NCBI GenBank assembly: GCA_900556585.1
Contig: USPD01000017.1
Span: 1-24,152, forward strand
Direction of reading: 5' to 3'
From: an uncultured Eggerthella sp.
GTDB taxonomy: Bacteria > Actinomycetota > Coriobacteriia > Coriobacteriales > Eggerthellaceae
Length of the DNA stretch: 24,152 nt
Shown here: positions 7,171 through 15,432 of the stretch, one piece after another
How positions within the stretch are numbered: the first letter of the stretch is position 1
Layout: the number at the start of each line of letters is the position of its first letter
Program-made: the position numbers and the translations under genes
The notes under the pieces: generated by a model
What the model was told of the DNA's origin: nothing
Database searches by the model: none
What the model saw: only the letters and a program-made list of their open reading frames with translations

Positions 7171-8133
7171 GTGGAAGTTTTTCAACATACGGCAGTGCAA
7201 ATGCTCGTTTTGGCTGTGGCTGTACTATGCGGTTTTTTTGCGCGTAAGAAGCGTCTTATGGATGACAAGTTCGATACAATGCTCTCTCAATTGGTGCTCA
7301 ATATTACTTTGCCTGCTATGATCTTGAATTCGGTGCTTAGTTCGTCTTCTCTGCCGAGCATCCATGATATTGTTTTAACGCTTCTATACACAACTCTATT
7401 TTTTGCTCTTTCTGTTCCTTTTAGCCTGCTGGTCGGAAAAATCATCTATCGCAAGGTTCCTAAAGTGACTCGTGGCGCTCATCAATTTATGATGGTTTTC
7501 GGGAATACGGGCTTTATTGGGTATGTTGTTGTTGCTGCGGTGCTCAATAACGATGCGGTTCTCTATGCTGCTATTTATAATATCGTCTTTAATATTATTC
7601 TCTTTTCTGTCGGAGTTATGCTTATTGCGGGTGATTCAGATTCGAATGATGATCGTCGTGGGTGGCGCAAGCAGTTGACGGCGATTAAACATACGCTCAT
7701 TAAACCAACAGTCATTTTTTCTTTTGTTGCAGCTGTTTTGGCTGTTTTGGGGATAGATGCTCCGAACAGTCCTGTTCAGCAGGCCTGTGATCTTATTGGA
7801 GGTATGACGGTTCCTGCGGCAATGCTTGTGGTAGGATCATCTATTGCGAAAATGCCACTGCACGATATGTTCAATGATGGATGGAGCTATTTGACAACCT
7901 TGATTCGCCTGATCATTATCCCCTTATTGACGCTTGTTATCTTTGGACAGTTTGTTCATGATTCTTTTATTTTGGCAATATTGGTTCTACTTGCAGGTAT
8001 GCCTGTAGCATCGAACGGTGCTATGTTATCACTTGCGTATTCTGGTGACTCTAAAACTATTGCGCGAGGCACTTTCTTGTCTACGGCCTTCTCCATCTTT
8101 ACGCTGCCTCTGATCGCTTTACTGGTTGCTTAG
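7171..8133 (+). CDS. AEC-family (auxin efflux carrier-like) permease
   Basis: This is a membrane transporter of the AEC family, whose bacterial members move malate, malonate or other small acids. I count about ten hydrophobic segments in two halves. The first half contains the signature SQLVLNITLPAMILNSVLSS and the polar FGNTGFIGYVV segment, and the second contains GGMTVPAAMLVVGSSI and AGMPVASNGAMLSL, the repeated Pro-broken helices of the family. The start is uncertain: GTG 7171 gives a 320-residue protein that begins just before the first span, with AAAGGAG 13 bases upstream. A longer frame reaches TTG 7111. No neighbour fixes the substrate. It stands between the groESL terminator and an rRNA methyltransferase gene. 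I see no clear promoter in the 236 bases upstream. Confidence 0.85.
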   Translation: MEVFQHTAVQMLVLAVAVLCGFFARKKRLMDDKFDTMLSQLVLNITLPAMILNSVLSSSSLPSIHDIVLTLLYTTLFFALSVPFSLLVGKIIYRKVPKVTRGAHQFMMVFGNTGFIGYVVVAAVLNNDAVLYAAIYNIVFNIILFSVGVMLIAGDSDSNDDRRGWRKQLTAIKHTLIKPTVIFSFVAAVLAVLGIDAPNSPVQQACDLIGGMTVPAAMLVVGSSIAKMPLHDMFNDGWSYLTTLIRLIIIPLLTLVIFGQFVHDSFILAILVLLAGMPVASNGAMLSLAYSGDSKTIARGTFLSTAFSIFTLPLIALLVA

Positions 8134-8229
8134 GTGTTTTGGTCCGCTATTTTGCCGGCTCGATGCCAAAACATTCGTAGCTGCGGTATTGTTGTGGGAC
8201 GGTCTATTGGAGATCCGAGGGAGAATGTC

Positions 8230-9084
8230 ATGATAGAAACGATTGCAGCGCTTGATGACCCTAGACTCGATATCTATGCTCGTTTGACCGAGGTGCAATT
8301 GAGGAACAAGCTTGAACCTGAAAAGGGTATCTTTATTGCTGAATCTGATAAGGTAATTAACCGGGCGCTTGATGCAGGCTATGAGCCCCTTTCGCTTTTG
8401 ATGCCAGAGCATAAACTGCAAGCCATGCAGAATCTTATTCAGCGCGTTGGGATGTTTTGTTCGAAAAATGAGCAGAGCTCTGTTCCGGTATTTGTTGCGC
8501 CTGCTAAAGAAATTGAAAAGCTGGCAGGTTATGAACTCACTCGTGGAATATTATGTGCGATGCGTCGCAAACCGCTTCCTTCAGTTAAACAACTTTTAGA
8601 AAACACCAAAGCGCGTCGCATAGCTATTTTGGAAGATATTACCAATCATACTAATGTTGGTGCGGCGTTTCGTAGCGCTGCAGCGCTTGGTATTGATGCT
8701 GTGTTGGTTACGCCCGCCTGCTGTGATCCGCTTTACCGACGGGCAGTGCGTGTGTCTATGGGTACGGTGTTTCAGGTTCCCTGGACGCGAATTGGCACTA
8801 CTGAAGAAGACGCGTGGCCCGCTAAGGGGCTAAGCCTTTTGCGTGAAATAGACTTCTCATCTGCAGCGCTTGCATTAAATGACGATTCGGTAAGTTTGGA
8901 TGATCCATGCCTTAAAGCATGTGAAAAGCTAGCACTTGTATTAGGAACGGAAGGCGATGGTCTTTCCCGAAAAACTATTGCAAGCTGCGATTATACGGTA
9001 AAGATACCCATGGCTCATGGGGTGGATTCTCTCAATGTTGCTGCGGCTAGTGCGGTTGCTTTTTGGGAATTGCGCGTCCGTTAA
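8230..9084 (+). CDS. TrmH-family (SPOUT) RNA 2'-O-methyltransferase
   Basis: A probable 23S rRNA or tRNA ribose methyltransferase using S-adenosylmethionine. The start is ATG 8230, with GAGGGAG (8218-8224) five bases upstream; the frame extends back to 8134 without homology. In the 284-residue product, residues 1-115 resemble the N-terminal substrate-binding domain (EKGIFIAESDKVINRAL). The SPOUT knot follows with its three motifs: NVGAAFRSAAALG (142-154), LVLGTEGDGLS (236-246) and IPMAHGVDSLNVAAA (259-273). Arg148 and Asn142 are the usual catalytic and dimer residues of motif 1. It is a different subfamily from rlmB at 20760, and the modified nucleotide cannot be named from sequence. It starts 97 bases after the permease stop and may share its transcript. 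Confidence 0.9.
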   Translation: MIETIAALDDPRLDIYARLTEVQLRNKLEPEKGIFIAESDKVINRALDAGYEPLSLLMPEHKLQAMQNLIQRVGMFCSKNEQSSVPVFVAPAKEIEKLAGYELTRGILCAMRRKPLPSVKQLLENTKARRIAILEDITNHTNVGAAFRSAAALGIDAVLVTPACCDPLYRRAVRVSMGTVFQVPWTRIGTTEEDAWPAKGLSLLREIDFSSAALALNDDSVSLDDPCLKACEKLALVLGTEGDGLSRKTIASCDYTVKIPMAHGVDSLNVAAASAVAFWELRVR

Positions 9085-9190
9085 GTTCTGCCAAGCAGCT
9101 ATAAAGTCAAAGTTCTTTGGACATACATCGATGTTAAATACAAGAGCAACTAGGTTATCGATTCCTTAAAACTATTTTTAATTTACGTTA

Positions 9191-9265
9191 TTTGTAAACG
9201 CATTTTTCTCATTTTTTCTTACAAACGTTACGCCTGGTTTAGATTCTAGAGCCTTTTCTTAAACC
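9191..9265. promoter_or_regulatory. Inverted repeats in the phnD upstream region
   Basis: The 278-base gap before phnD holds TTTGTAA (9191-9197) facing TTACAAA (9219-9225), and GGTTTA (9236-9241) facing TAAACC (9260-9265). These could be operators for the phn operon. A TATAGT at 9313-9318 resembles a -10 box but lacks a well-spaced -35. No regulator family can be assigned. Confidence 0.3.
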
Positions 9266-9362
9266 TGTTTTAGAACCACGTTCACTGCATTCCTTTCACA
9301 TTTTTCCTTCGCTATAGTGCCTCCTGTCTCTAAGTGAACAAAGAAAGGAAGAGTACAAACAA

Positions 9363-10409
9363 ATGGAAGGTGTATCAACTGTAAAGCGCGTTTTGGCTGT
9401 ATTGCTTGCAGTAGCAGTTGCGCTGAGTACCGTACTTTTTGCTACGGGTTGCTCATCTGATTCTGGAGAAGGATCCTCTAATAGCGAACCTTTGACGGTA
9501 GTATTTCTGCCTGATAATTCTTCAGCTGATATGGAAGCATCTCGTGATGCAATTGCTGAAATTATCAAGAATGCAACTGGTCGTGATGTGGAGATTATGA
9601 CTACTACTGATTACAACGTTGCAATTGAAGCACTTGTTTCTGGTCAGGCTCAGATAGGCTATCTTGGCGCTGAAGGTTATGTACAAGCTAACGAAAAGAA
9701 TGATGCTGTGCAGTGCGCATTTACCGCAAGTGATGCAAATGGCACTCTTGATGAGGCTTGCTACTACAGCCGTATTTGCGTAAAGACTGAAAACGCTGAT
9801 CAGTATGCGAGCGGCGATACCTATTCTATCGACAACATTAAGGGCAAGAGCTTCTCATTCGTATCTGCAACTTCAACTTCTGGTTTTGCTATTCCTTCTA
9901 GCTCCATTGTTGAAAAGTTTGGTTTGGAATCCTCTGATGAGCTTCTTGAAGATGGTACCTTCTTTAGTTCAGTAATGTTTGGTGATTCTCATCAGGGTTC
10001 TGCAGTAAATCTGCTTTCTGGTAATGCTGATGCAGCAGCATTCGATGATGTTGACGTCGATATGTACTTTGACTTGGTATCCGGTGAGCCTAACACCGTT
10101 GGCGCAGTGTATCAGGTTAAGGATGACGCAGCTGCTCCGTTTGATACGGTTCGTGGTGAACAGTTCACTATCATCGGTATCACTCCTGTTCTGAATGCTC
10201 CATTCTGCTACAACACTGAAACTCTCAGTGAAGACGAGCAGCAGGCAATCACCGATGCAATGACTTCTGATGACACCGCTGCAAATACTGCAATCTTCTA
10301 TGACGGGGAAGATGAAAACGCTACTGGTTTAGTAGAAAAGGAATCCGATCAGACTAAATTCGTTTCTGTTGAGGATTCTTGGTATGACCCCATTCGTAAC
10401 CTTGGCTAA
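9363..10409 (+). CDS. phnD: Phosphonate ABC transporter substrate-binding lipoprotein PhnD
   Basis: This is the membrane-anchored binding protein that captures phosphonate outside the cell. The 348-residue protein starts with a lipoprotein signal: basic VKR, a hydrophobic core (10-27) and lipobox FATGC with the lipidated Cys30, followed by a Ser/Gly/Glu linker. The mature domain has LTVVFLPDNSS, the GQAQIGYLGAEGYV segment, and SATSTSGFAIPSSS, the Ser/Thr-rich loop that binds the phosphonate group in this family. NADAAAFDDVD matches the hinge region seen in PhnD and PtxB. AGAAAGGAAG lies about 11 bases before the ATG. It is the first gene of the phn operon. A stable hairpin separates it from phnC, which should let it be made in excess of the permease. 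Confidence 0.95.
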   Translation: MEGVSTVKRVLAVLLAVAVALSTVLFATGCSSDSGEGSSNSEPLTVVFLPDNSSADMEASRDAIAEIIKNATGRDVEIMTTTDYNVAIEALVSGQAQIGYLGAEGYVQANEKNDAVQCAFTASDANGTLDEACYYSRICVKTENADQYASGDTYSIDNIKGKSFSFVSATSTSGFAIPSSSIVEKFGLESSDELLEDGTFFSSVMFGDSHQGSAVNLLSGNADAAAFDDVDVDMYFDLVSGEPNTVGAVYQVKDDAAAPFDTVRGEQFTIIGITPVLNAPFCYNTETLSEDEQQAITDAMTSDDTAANTAIFYDGEDENATGLVEKESDQTKFVSVEDSWYDPIRNLG

Positions 10410-10427
10410 TTCTGCAAGGTAATTTTC

Positions 10428-10456
10428 GATCCCGCTGAAATCATTTCGGCGGGATC
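10428..10456 (+). terminator. Stem-loop between phnD and phnC (attenuator or mRNA stabiliser)
   Basis: GATCCCGCTGAAA (10428-10440) and TTTCGGCGGGATC (10444-10456) form a 13-pair stem with one G-T pair and a three-base loop. The following TTCATTT is only a broken T run, so partial termination or 3'-end protection of the phnD message is likelier than a full stop. phnC starts 33 bases later with GGAGAGG as its ribosome site. Confidence 0.75.
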
Positions 10457-10488
10457 TTCATTTCCGTAAATAAATTTGGAGAGGAATT

Positions 10489-11412
10489 ATGGCTGATTCG
10501 GACCTTCTGGTTATCGACGACCTATCTAAGAGTTACAACGGCAAGAGCAAGGCTCTTGATAGCGTAAATGTAACGGTTGGTCGTGGTGAATTCGTAAGTG
10601 TTATTGGCTGTTCAGGTGCTGGAAAATCAACTTTTTTGCGTTGTATTAATCGCTTGATTGATCCTACTGAAGGCAGTGTTGTATTCAATGGGCAAGATGT
10701 GACGAAAATGTCGCGACGTCAACTTCGTAATGTTCGACATCGTATAAGTATGATTTTCCAGCATTACAACTTGGTATATCGCGCGAGTGCCATTGAGAAT
10801 GTTTTGCAGGGTCGACTCGGCTATAAATCCAGTCTTGCTGGTGCGCTTGGCTTGTACACCGAAGAAGAAAAGATGGAAGCTTTCGATATTTTGGCGAAGG
10901 TGGGTTTAGCTGAGTTCGCTTACAAGCGTGCTGATCAATTATCAGGTGGACAAAAACAGCGTGTTGGTATTGCGCGCGCTCTTGTTCAGGATCCGTTGCT
11001 TATGCTCTGCGATGAACCTATTGCAAGTTTGGATCCACGTTCGTCTCGTGCGGTAATGGAACAGCTTCGTTGGGCTTGCGATGAACTTGGTATTGCGTGC
11101 TTGGTTAATTTGCATCAGGTTGATTATGCGGTTGAATTTTCCGACAGAATCATAGGTCTTCGTCGTGGCAAGCTGGTGTTTGACGGCACCCCCGATGAAC
11201 TTGATGCAAAGGTGATTTCTTATATCTACGGTACTCCTTATGTTCGCGAACATGCTGATGGTGTAGAGCCAGGTGAAATGGTTCATCACGCTCCCGATCG
11301 TCCTGGAATTGTGGCTCAGAATTCTGCTGATGCCGTCATTGCGCGAAATAAAAGTGAGCTTGATGCTCAGGCGCAGAAGAAAGATGAATCGCTCACAGGA
11401 GCGTTGCTATGA
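10489..11412 (+). CDS. phnC: Phosphonate ABC transporter ATP-binding protein PhnC
   Basis: PhnC is the ATPase that powers phosphonate import through PhnE. In the 307-residue protein the Walker A motif is GCSGAGKST (40-48), the Q-loop glutamine is Q91 (FQHYNLV), the signature is LSGGQ (151-155), Walker B is LMLCDE (171-176), followed by the D-loop SLDP, and the H-loop is in NLHQVDYA. The FQHYNLVYR and IGLRRGKLVFDG segments are typical of PhnC rather than other importers. Residues from about 250 form a hydrophilic extension of some 50 residues beyond the usual end. GGAGAGG lies six bases before the ATG. Its stop overlaps the phnE1 start (ATGA). Confidence 0.96.
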   Translation: MADSDLLVIDDLSKSYNGKSKALDSVNVTVGRGEFVSVIGCSGAGKSTFLRCINRLIDPTEGSVVFNGQDVTKMSRRQLRNVRHRISMIFQHYNLVYRASAIENVLQGRLGYKSSLAGALGLYTEEEKMEAFDILAKVGLAEFAYKRADQLSGGQKQRVGIARALVQDPLLMLCDEPIASLDPRSSRAVMEQLRWACDELGIACLVNLHQVDYAVEFSDRIIGLRRGKLVFDGTPDELDAKVISYIYGTPYVREHADGVEPGEMVHHAPDRPGIVAQNSADAVIARNKSELDAQAQKKDESLTGALL

Positions 11413-12290
11413 GTGTGTTTTCATTTTTGGGTCATAGGGCCGCTGAAGGGCCCGCTTCAGTGGATTTGAGTGATGCAGGCAAAGTTATTTATCCTGATTC
11501 GCCAGAGGGACGAAAGTTTTTTCGTAGGCGCAGTATTTTTATTGTGTTTTTAGCAGTGGTCTTCGTTGCGATTAACGCGTTGTCGGGTGCAGTAGTTGAT
11601 TTTGACTTTATTGCAGCAGTTACAGATTTTCCTTCTGCGGTAGTCTGGACGGTAACAAACTTTGTGCCGAGTGCTGAAGCACTTGATAAAATGCCGCAAA
11701 TTCTAACTTCGCTTGTCTCGACAATTCTTTCGGCCGTTGCTTCTAGCGTTGTAGGTGGTATTTTTGCTTACATTTTGGCGGTTTTAGGATCTCGTTCGGT
11801 GGGTATTGGCGGTCCTACGTCAATCATTGTACGTGGTATTGCTTCGCTGTTTCGTAATATCCCCGCTGTTGCATGGTCGTTTTTGTTGCTGTTTTCCTTC
11901 AATCAAAGTGAATTTACAGGATTTCTTGTTTTATTTCTTGGAAGTTTTGGTTACCTTACGCGTTGCTTTTTGGAAACCATTGACGAAATCAGCGTGGGCG
12001 TAATCGAAGCACTGCGTGCCACCGGTGCAAGTTACTTGCAGATCGTTGTCCAAGCAGTAATTCCTTTGTCTATCACTTCAGTTGTGAGCTGGCTTTTATA
12101 CATGGTTGAAACCAATATTCGCGATGCAACGTTGGTGGGCATCTTAACGGGTACTGGTATTGGTTTTGTTTTTAACATCTATTACAAGAGCTTCGATTAC
12201 GACATTGCGGCAGTGATCATTCTTTGCATTGTTGTGGTGGTAATTGCTTGCGAAGCAACTTCTAACTATGTCAGGAGGCAGATTATATGA
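11409..12290 (+). CDS. phnE1: Phosphonate ABC transporter permease PhnE (first copy)
   Basis: This is one of two membrane subunits of the phosphonate importer. The 293-residue protein has a cytoplasmic N-terminal stretch of about 45 residues, then about six spans. The coupling loop to PhnC is visible as EALRATGASYLQIVVQAVIP. The segment FRNIPAVAWSFLLLFSF is characteristic of PhnE. It starts within the phnC stop codon (ATGA overlap) and ends in the same way within the phnE2 start, which implies coupled translation. It differs clearly in sequence from phnE2, so the two probably form a heterodimeric channel. Confidence 0.95.
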   Translation: MSVFSFLGHRAAEGPASVDLSDAGKVIYPDSPEGRKFFRRRSIFIVFLAVVFVAINALSGAVVDFDFIAAVTDFPSAVVWTVTNFVPSAEALDKMPQILTSLVSTILSAVASSVVGGIFAYILAVLGSRSVGIGGPTSIIVRGIASLFRNIPAVAWSFLLLFSFNQSEFTGFLVLFLGSFGYLTRCFLETIDEISVGVIEALRATGASYLQIVVQAVIPLSITSVVSWLLYMVETNIRDATLVGILTGTGIGFVFNIYYKSFDYDIAAVIILCIVVVVIACEATSNYVRRQII

Positions 12291-13198
12291 GTCCTTCAGC
12301 AAGTTCTGTTAGTGCTATTGCTTCTAAACAACGTATTGCTGAAGCGAAACAGCTTGATGATTCGGTGTTAGGTATCAAGCGCAGCTATTCGGGGCGTATT
12401 AAGACGCGGGTTGCCAACAAATCAAACACGGTGTTGTGGATCACGCTTGGTGCTTTGGCGCTAGTGACTATCTTTACGTTCATTGTTATGGACTACGGCA
12501 GAATCTCTATGGCGCAAGCAGTTCCTGCGGCGCTAGAGGATTTTGTCACTATGCTTACTCAGCCATGGCTGGAAAATCATTTCACCATGGAAGATGTAAT
12601 AATTGGCACTGTTGAGTCATTGGCGCTTGCCGCTCTAACCACCTTTATCGGTGCTGTTATCGCGTTCTTTTTTGGCTTGTTTGCGGCGATGAACTTGTCT
12701 AATAGGGCAATTTCGAACGTCATCAAGGCAATCATGTCGTTTTTCCGTGCAGTACCAACTATTTTGTGGGTTCTTATTTTTACAGTTGCTATTGGTCTTG
12801 GACCTGAGGCGGCAGTAACAGGTCTGCTATTTCATAGCATTGCCTATTTAGTCAAAGCTTATTCGGAAAGCTTCGAGGAAGTTGATCCAGGTGTGATTGA
12901 GGCCTTGCGTGCTTCGGGTGCTTCTTGGTGGCAAGTAGTTTTTGCGGCAGTTGTGCCAGAAAAAATCACCGAGATGCTTTCTTGGACGTTTATTCGTTTT
13001 GAAATCAATTTTGTTAACGCGGTTGCAGTAGGAGCTGTTGCGGGTGCTGGTGGTGTGGGCTATCAGCTGTTCTTGGCGGGCAGTTTCTATCTCAATATTC
13101 ATGAAGTAGGCGTGATTGTGTACTTCTGCTTGGCGGTAGCGGTAGTTCTTGAAATCATCGCAACTCAGCTGCGCAAGCGTTTTATTGTCCAAAACTAG
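12287..13198 (+). CDS. phnE2: Phosphonate ABC transporter permease PhnE (second copy)
   Basis: This is the second channel subunit, 303 residues, with a longer charged cytoplasmic N-terminus (about 1-50) before the first span (LWITLGALALVTIFTFIVMD). The coupling loop is EALRASGASWWQVVFAAVVPE, and FFRAVPTILWVLIFTVAIG matches the family segment seen in phnE1. AGGAGG lies eight bases before the ATG, which overlaps the phnE1 stop by four bases. phnG begins 23 bases after its stop, so import and C-P lyase genes are on one message. Confidence 0.95.
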   Translation: MSPSASSVSAIASKQRIAEAKQLDDSVLGIKRSYSGRIKTRVANKSNTVLWITLGALALVTIFTFIVMDYGRISMAQAVPAALEDFVTMLTQPWLENHFTMEDVIIGTVESLALAALTTFIGAVIAFFFGLFAAMNLSNRAISNVIKAIMSFFRAVPTILWVLIFTVAIGLGPEAAVTGLLFHSIAYLVKAYSESFEEVDPGVIEALRASGASWWQVVFAAVVPEKITEMLSWTFIRFEINFVNAVAVGAVAGAGGVGYQLFLAGSFYLNIHEVGVIVYFCLAVAVVLEIIATQLRKRFIVQN

Positions 13199-13221
13199 GA
13201 AATCAGGAGAGAAAAAAGGTA

Positions 13222-13650
13222 ATGGAAAGACGAGAACGAACGCGCGTTTTAGTGGAAGGGGATCCTGCGATTCTTGACCGCATTGCGCGTGAAGTTGAGC
13301 GGCTCCACGATGTTGCTCTGGTCAGAGAACCAACCGAAGAGCTTGTCATGTTGAGAGTTCGCGAAAGCGCAAAGCGCTCCCAGTTTTATTTAGGGGAAGC
13401 GCTCATGACTTCTTGTGTGGTGCGTATAGGCTCTGCCTACGGCTACGGAATGATTATGGGCGAAGACCATAGCAAGGCTTTTGACCTTGCCGTTGTTGAT
13501 GCTGCGTACACTTTGGATGCTAATGCGTGTGAGCATCAAGGCTGGAATGCGCTTCTTGTTGAATCCAACGAGCAAATTGAAAACAAGAAGCGTATGCGCA
13601 ACGAAGCATTACTTAAAACTCAAGTAGACTTTTCGACCATGGAAGCGTAA
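13222..13650 (+). CDS. phnG: C-P lyase core subunit PhnG
   Basis: PhnG is a small subunit of the PhnGHIJ core complex and works with PhnI, PhnH and PhnL to attach ribose triphosphate to the phosphonate. The 142-residue protein shows the family pattern: VREPTEELVMLRVRESA, then FYLGEALMTSCVVRIGSAYGYGMIMGED, and DLAVVDAA. The length is close to that of E. coli PhnG. GGAGAG lies upstream of the ATG after phnE2. phnH follows after two bases. Confidence 0.94.
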   Translation: MERRERTRVLVEGDPAILDRIAREVERLHDVALVREPTEELVMLRVRESAKRSQFYLGEALMTSCVVRIGSAYGYGMIMGEDHSKAFDLAVVDAAYTLDANACEHQGWNALLVESNEQIENKKRMRNEALLKTQVDFSTMEA

Positions 13651-13652
13651 GT

Positions 13653-14321
13653 ATGATTGCAAATAATACTGAAACGCACATTCTTCAACGAGCGTTTCGA
13701 AACGTCATGAATTCACTTGCACGTCCGGGACTACTTGGAGAAGTAGAACCATTTTCTCGTGCAGAAAGTCAAGAAGAATATCCACTGCCTGCCTGCTTTG
13801 AAACGGTAGTTCGTACTCTGGTAGATCAGGCAGTTACCTTTGCTGTTTCTGGTATGCGACAGCCAGAAGCCACCCAATGGGTAACTCTCAAAACTCGCTC
13901 TCATTCAGCAGAATTAGAAGAAGCGAATTTTATTTTAATTCCCGATGTGGCTAATTCATTAGCATGTCGTGATGCTATTTTGAAAGCTTTTGAGGGGACG
14001 TTAATTGCCCCAGAAAAAGGTGCGACCATCATTCTTGGGTGCGGATCCTTAGCGGGGACGTGCATTCCTGGAGCAAGTACATCCTTCGTTGATCCTGGTG
14101 ATAAAACGTATCGAGTAGTGGTAAGCGGTCCAGGAATTAAAGATACCCATGAATTTTTCGTTGATCGTGCTGACTGGATTGAAGCTCGAAAAGATCGCAA
14201 CGATGAATATCCTTGTGGCATCGACTTAATTCTCATTGATGAAGAAGGTCATGTAGTAGGCATTCCTCGTACAACCAAAATTCTCTCGGTTGAAAAGGAG
14301 GGTGCAGCATGGGATATGTAG
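13653..14321 (+). CDS. phnH: C-P lyase core subunit PhnH
   Basis: PhnH is the PLP-transferase-like subunit of the C-P lyase core, without cofactor chemistry of its own in characterised systems. The 222-residue protein begins with an AFRNVMNSLARPG segment that matches the family N-terminus. It has LACRDAILKAFEGTLIAPEKGATI in the middle and SGPGIKDTHEFFVD, with its GPGI motif, towards the end. It is somewhat longer than the E. coli protein. The start ATG is two bases after phnG, and its 3' end overlaps phnI by 13 bases, indicating translational coupling. Confidence 0.93.
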   Translation: MIANNTETHILQRAFRNVMNSLARPGLLGEVEPFSRAESQEEYPLPACFETVVRTLVDQAVTFAVSGMRQPEATQWVTLKTRSHSAELEEANFILIPDVANSLACRDAILKAFEGTLIAPEKGATIILGCGSLAGTCIPGASTSFVDPGDKTYRVVVSGPGIKDTHEFFVDRADWIEARKDRNDEYPCGIDLILIDEEGHVVGIPRTTKILSVEKEGAAWDM

Positions 14322-15430
14322 CAGTACGTGGCGGCGGCTTGGCAATTGAGGAAAGCTTGAAGCTTCTTGAATACGAACGTGTTGCCCAAGGTGATTGTGC
14401 TTCAATTGATGAAATTCAAGCCACGTTTCCTGGGTTGCTTGAGCAGGTTATGGGCGAGGCATCGCTGTATGCGCCCCGTTTAGCTGCTTTGGCTTTAAAA
14501 CAAGCACAGGGTTCTCCTGAAGAAGCGGTATTTTTGCTCCGCGCTTTTCGTTCGACCTTTGAGCGCCCCTATATTTCGCGAGTGATTGATACCGAATCAA
14601 TGCAGGTGGAACGAAGAATTTCTGCTGCTTTTAAAGATGTACCTGGTGGTCAACTTCTGGGCGCTACCCGTGATTATTCTCATCGTTTGATTAATTTCGA
14701 GCTGGAAGACGAAACAAGCGAAGACCAAGCACGCATTAAAGAGGTCTTCGAAAATGGCATGAAACAAGCGTATGGAGCTTCTAGTGAAGAGGCTCTTGCT
14801 TCTTTGAGCCATTTACCGAAGGTAATGGATTATCTTCGCGCTGAAGGTTTAACGCCAACGTATGAAGATGATGATACAGAACCTGTCGACGTAACAATGG
14901 AACCGTTGAAGTTTCCTTGCCCTCGATCTGCTCGTTTGCAAACACTTGCTCGCGGAATGACGCAAGGTGTAACCACGCTTGGTTATGCGGCAATTCGCGG
15001 ATTCGGTCCGTCGCATCCAACGGTTGGTGAATTGCGAGCAGGCTCAGTGGAAATTCTTATCGATGATCCGTTGTCTGAGGATTGCAATAAAGAGGATTCC
15101 TACTATGTTGGCAGCATTCCAGTAACAGAAGTGGAAAGCGTTTTTTCGGTTGATTCAACCGAAGGAGGAAAGGCGCACCTTTCATTTGAGGTGGGCTATG
15201 GCTTGGTGATGGGAAATTTAGAAACCAAGGCCATTGCTATGAGTGTCTTGGATTTCTGCTTGAACCAAGGGGGCAAGCAATATCCCACACAAGATGAAGA
15301 ATTCGTTTTGTACCACGTTGATGGTGTAGAGGCTACTGGATTCGTTTCTCATTTGAAGTTGCCGCACTACGTTACGTTCCAATCAAAACTTTCCAGTGTT
15401 CGTTCAACTGTTGAAGAAGAAAAGGAGTGA
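14309..15430 (+). CDS. phnI: C-P lyase core subunit PhnI (nucleosidase)
   Basis: PhnI is the subunit that displaces the base from a purine nucleoside triphosphate with phosphonate, aided by PhnG, PhnH and PhnL. The 373-residue protein starts MGYVAVRGGGLAIEESLKLL, like the E. coli protein. It contains the QVMGEASLYAPRLAALALKQAQG segment, FSVDSTEGGKAHLSFEVGYGL, and the C-terminal EEFVLYHVDGVEATGFVSHLKLPHYVTFQ region with several His residues. AAGGAGG lies shortly before the ATG, inside the end of phnH. Its stop overlaps the region just upstream of phnJ. Confidence 0.95.
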   Translation: MGYVAVRGGGLAIEESLKLLEYERVAQGDCASIDEIQATFPGLLEQVMGEASLYAPRLAALALKQAQGSPEEAVFLLRAFRSTFERPYISRVIDTESMQVERRISAAFKDVPGGQLLGATRDYSHRLINFELEDETSEDQARIKEVFENGMKQAYGASSEEALASLSHLPKVMDYLRAEGLTPTYEDDDTEPVDVTMEPLKFPCPRSARLQTLARGMTQGVTTLGYAAIRGFGPSHPTVGELRAGSVEILIDDPLSEDCNKEDSYYVGSIPVTEVESVFSVDSTEGGKAHLSFEVGYGLVMGNLETKAIAMSVLDFCLNQGGKQYPTQDEEFVLYHVDGVEATGFVSHLKLPHYVTFQSKLSSVRSTVEEEKE

Positions 15431-15432
15431 TT

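Noticed and set aside
9281..9299. PHO box (two TTCAC repeats) upstream of phnD
   Set aside because: The repeats are 14 bases apart instead of the expected 11 and lack the wider consensus; too weak to call.
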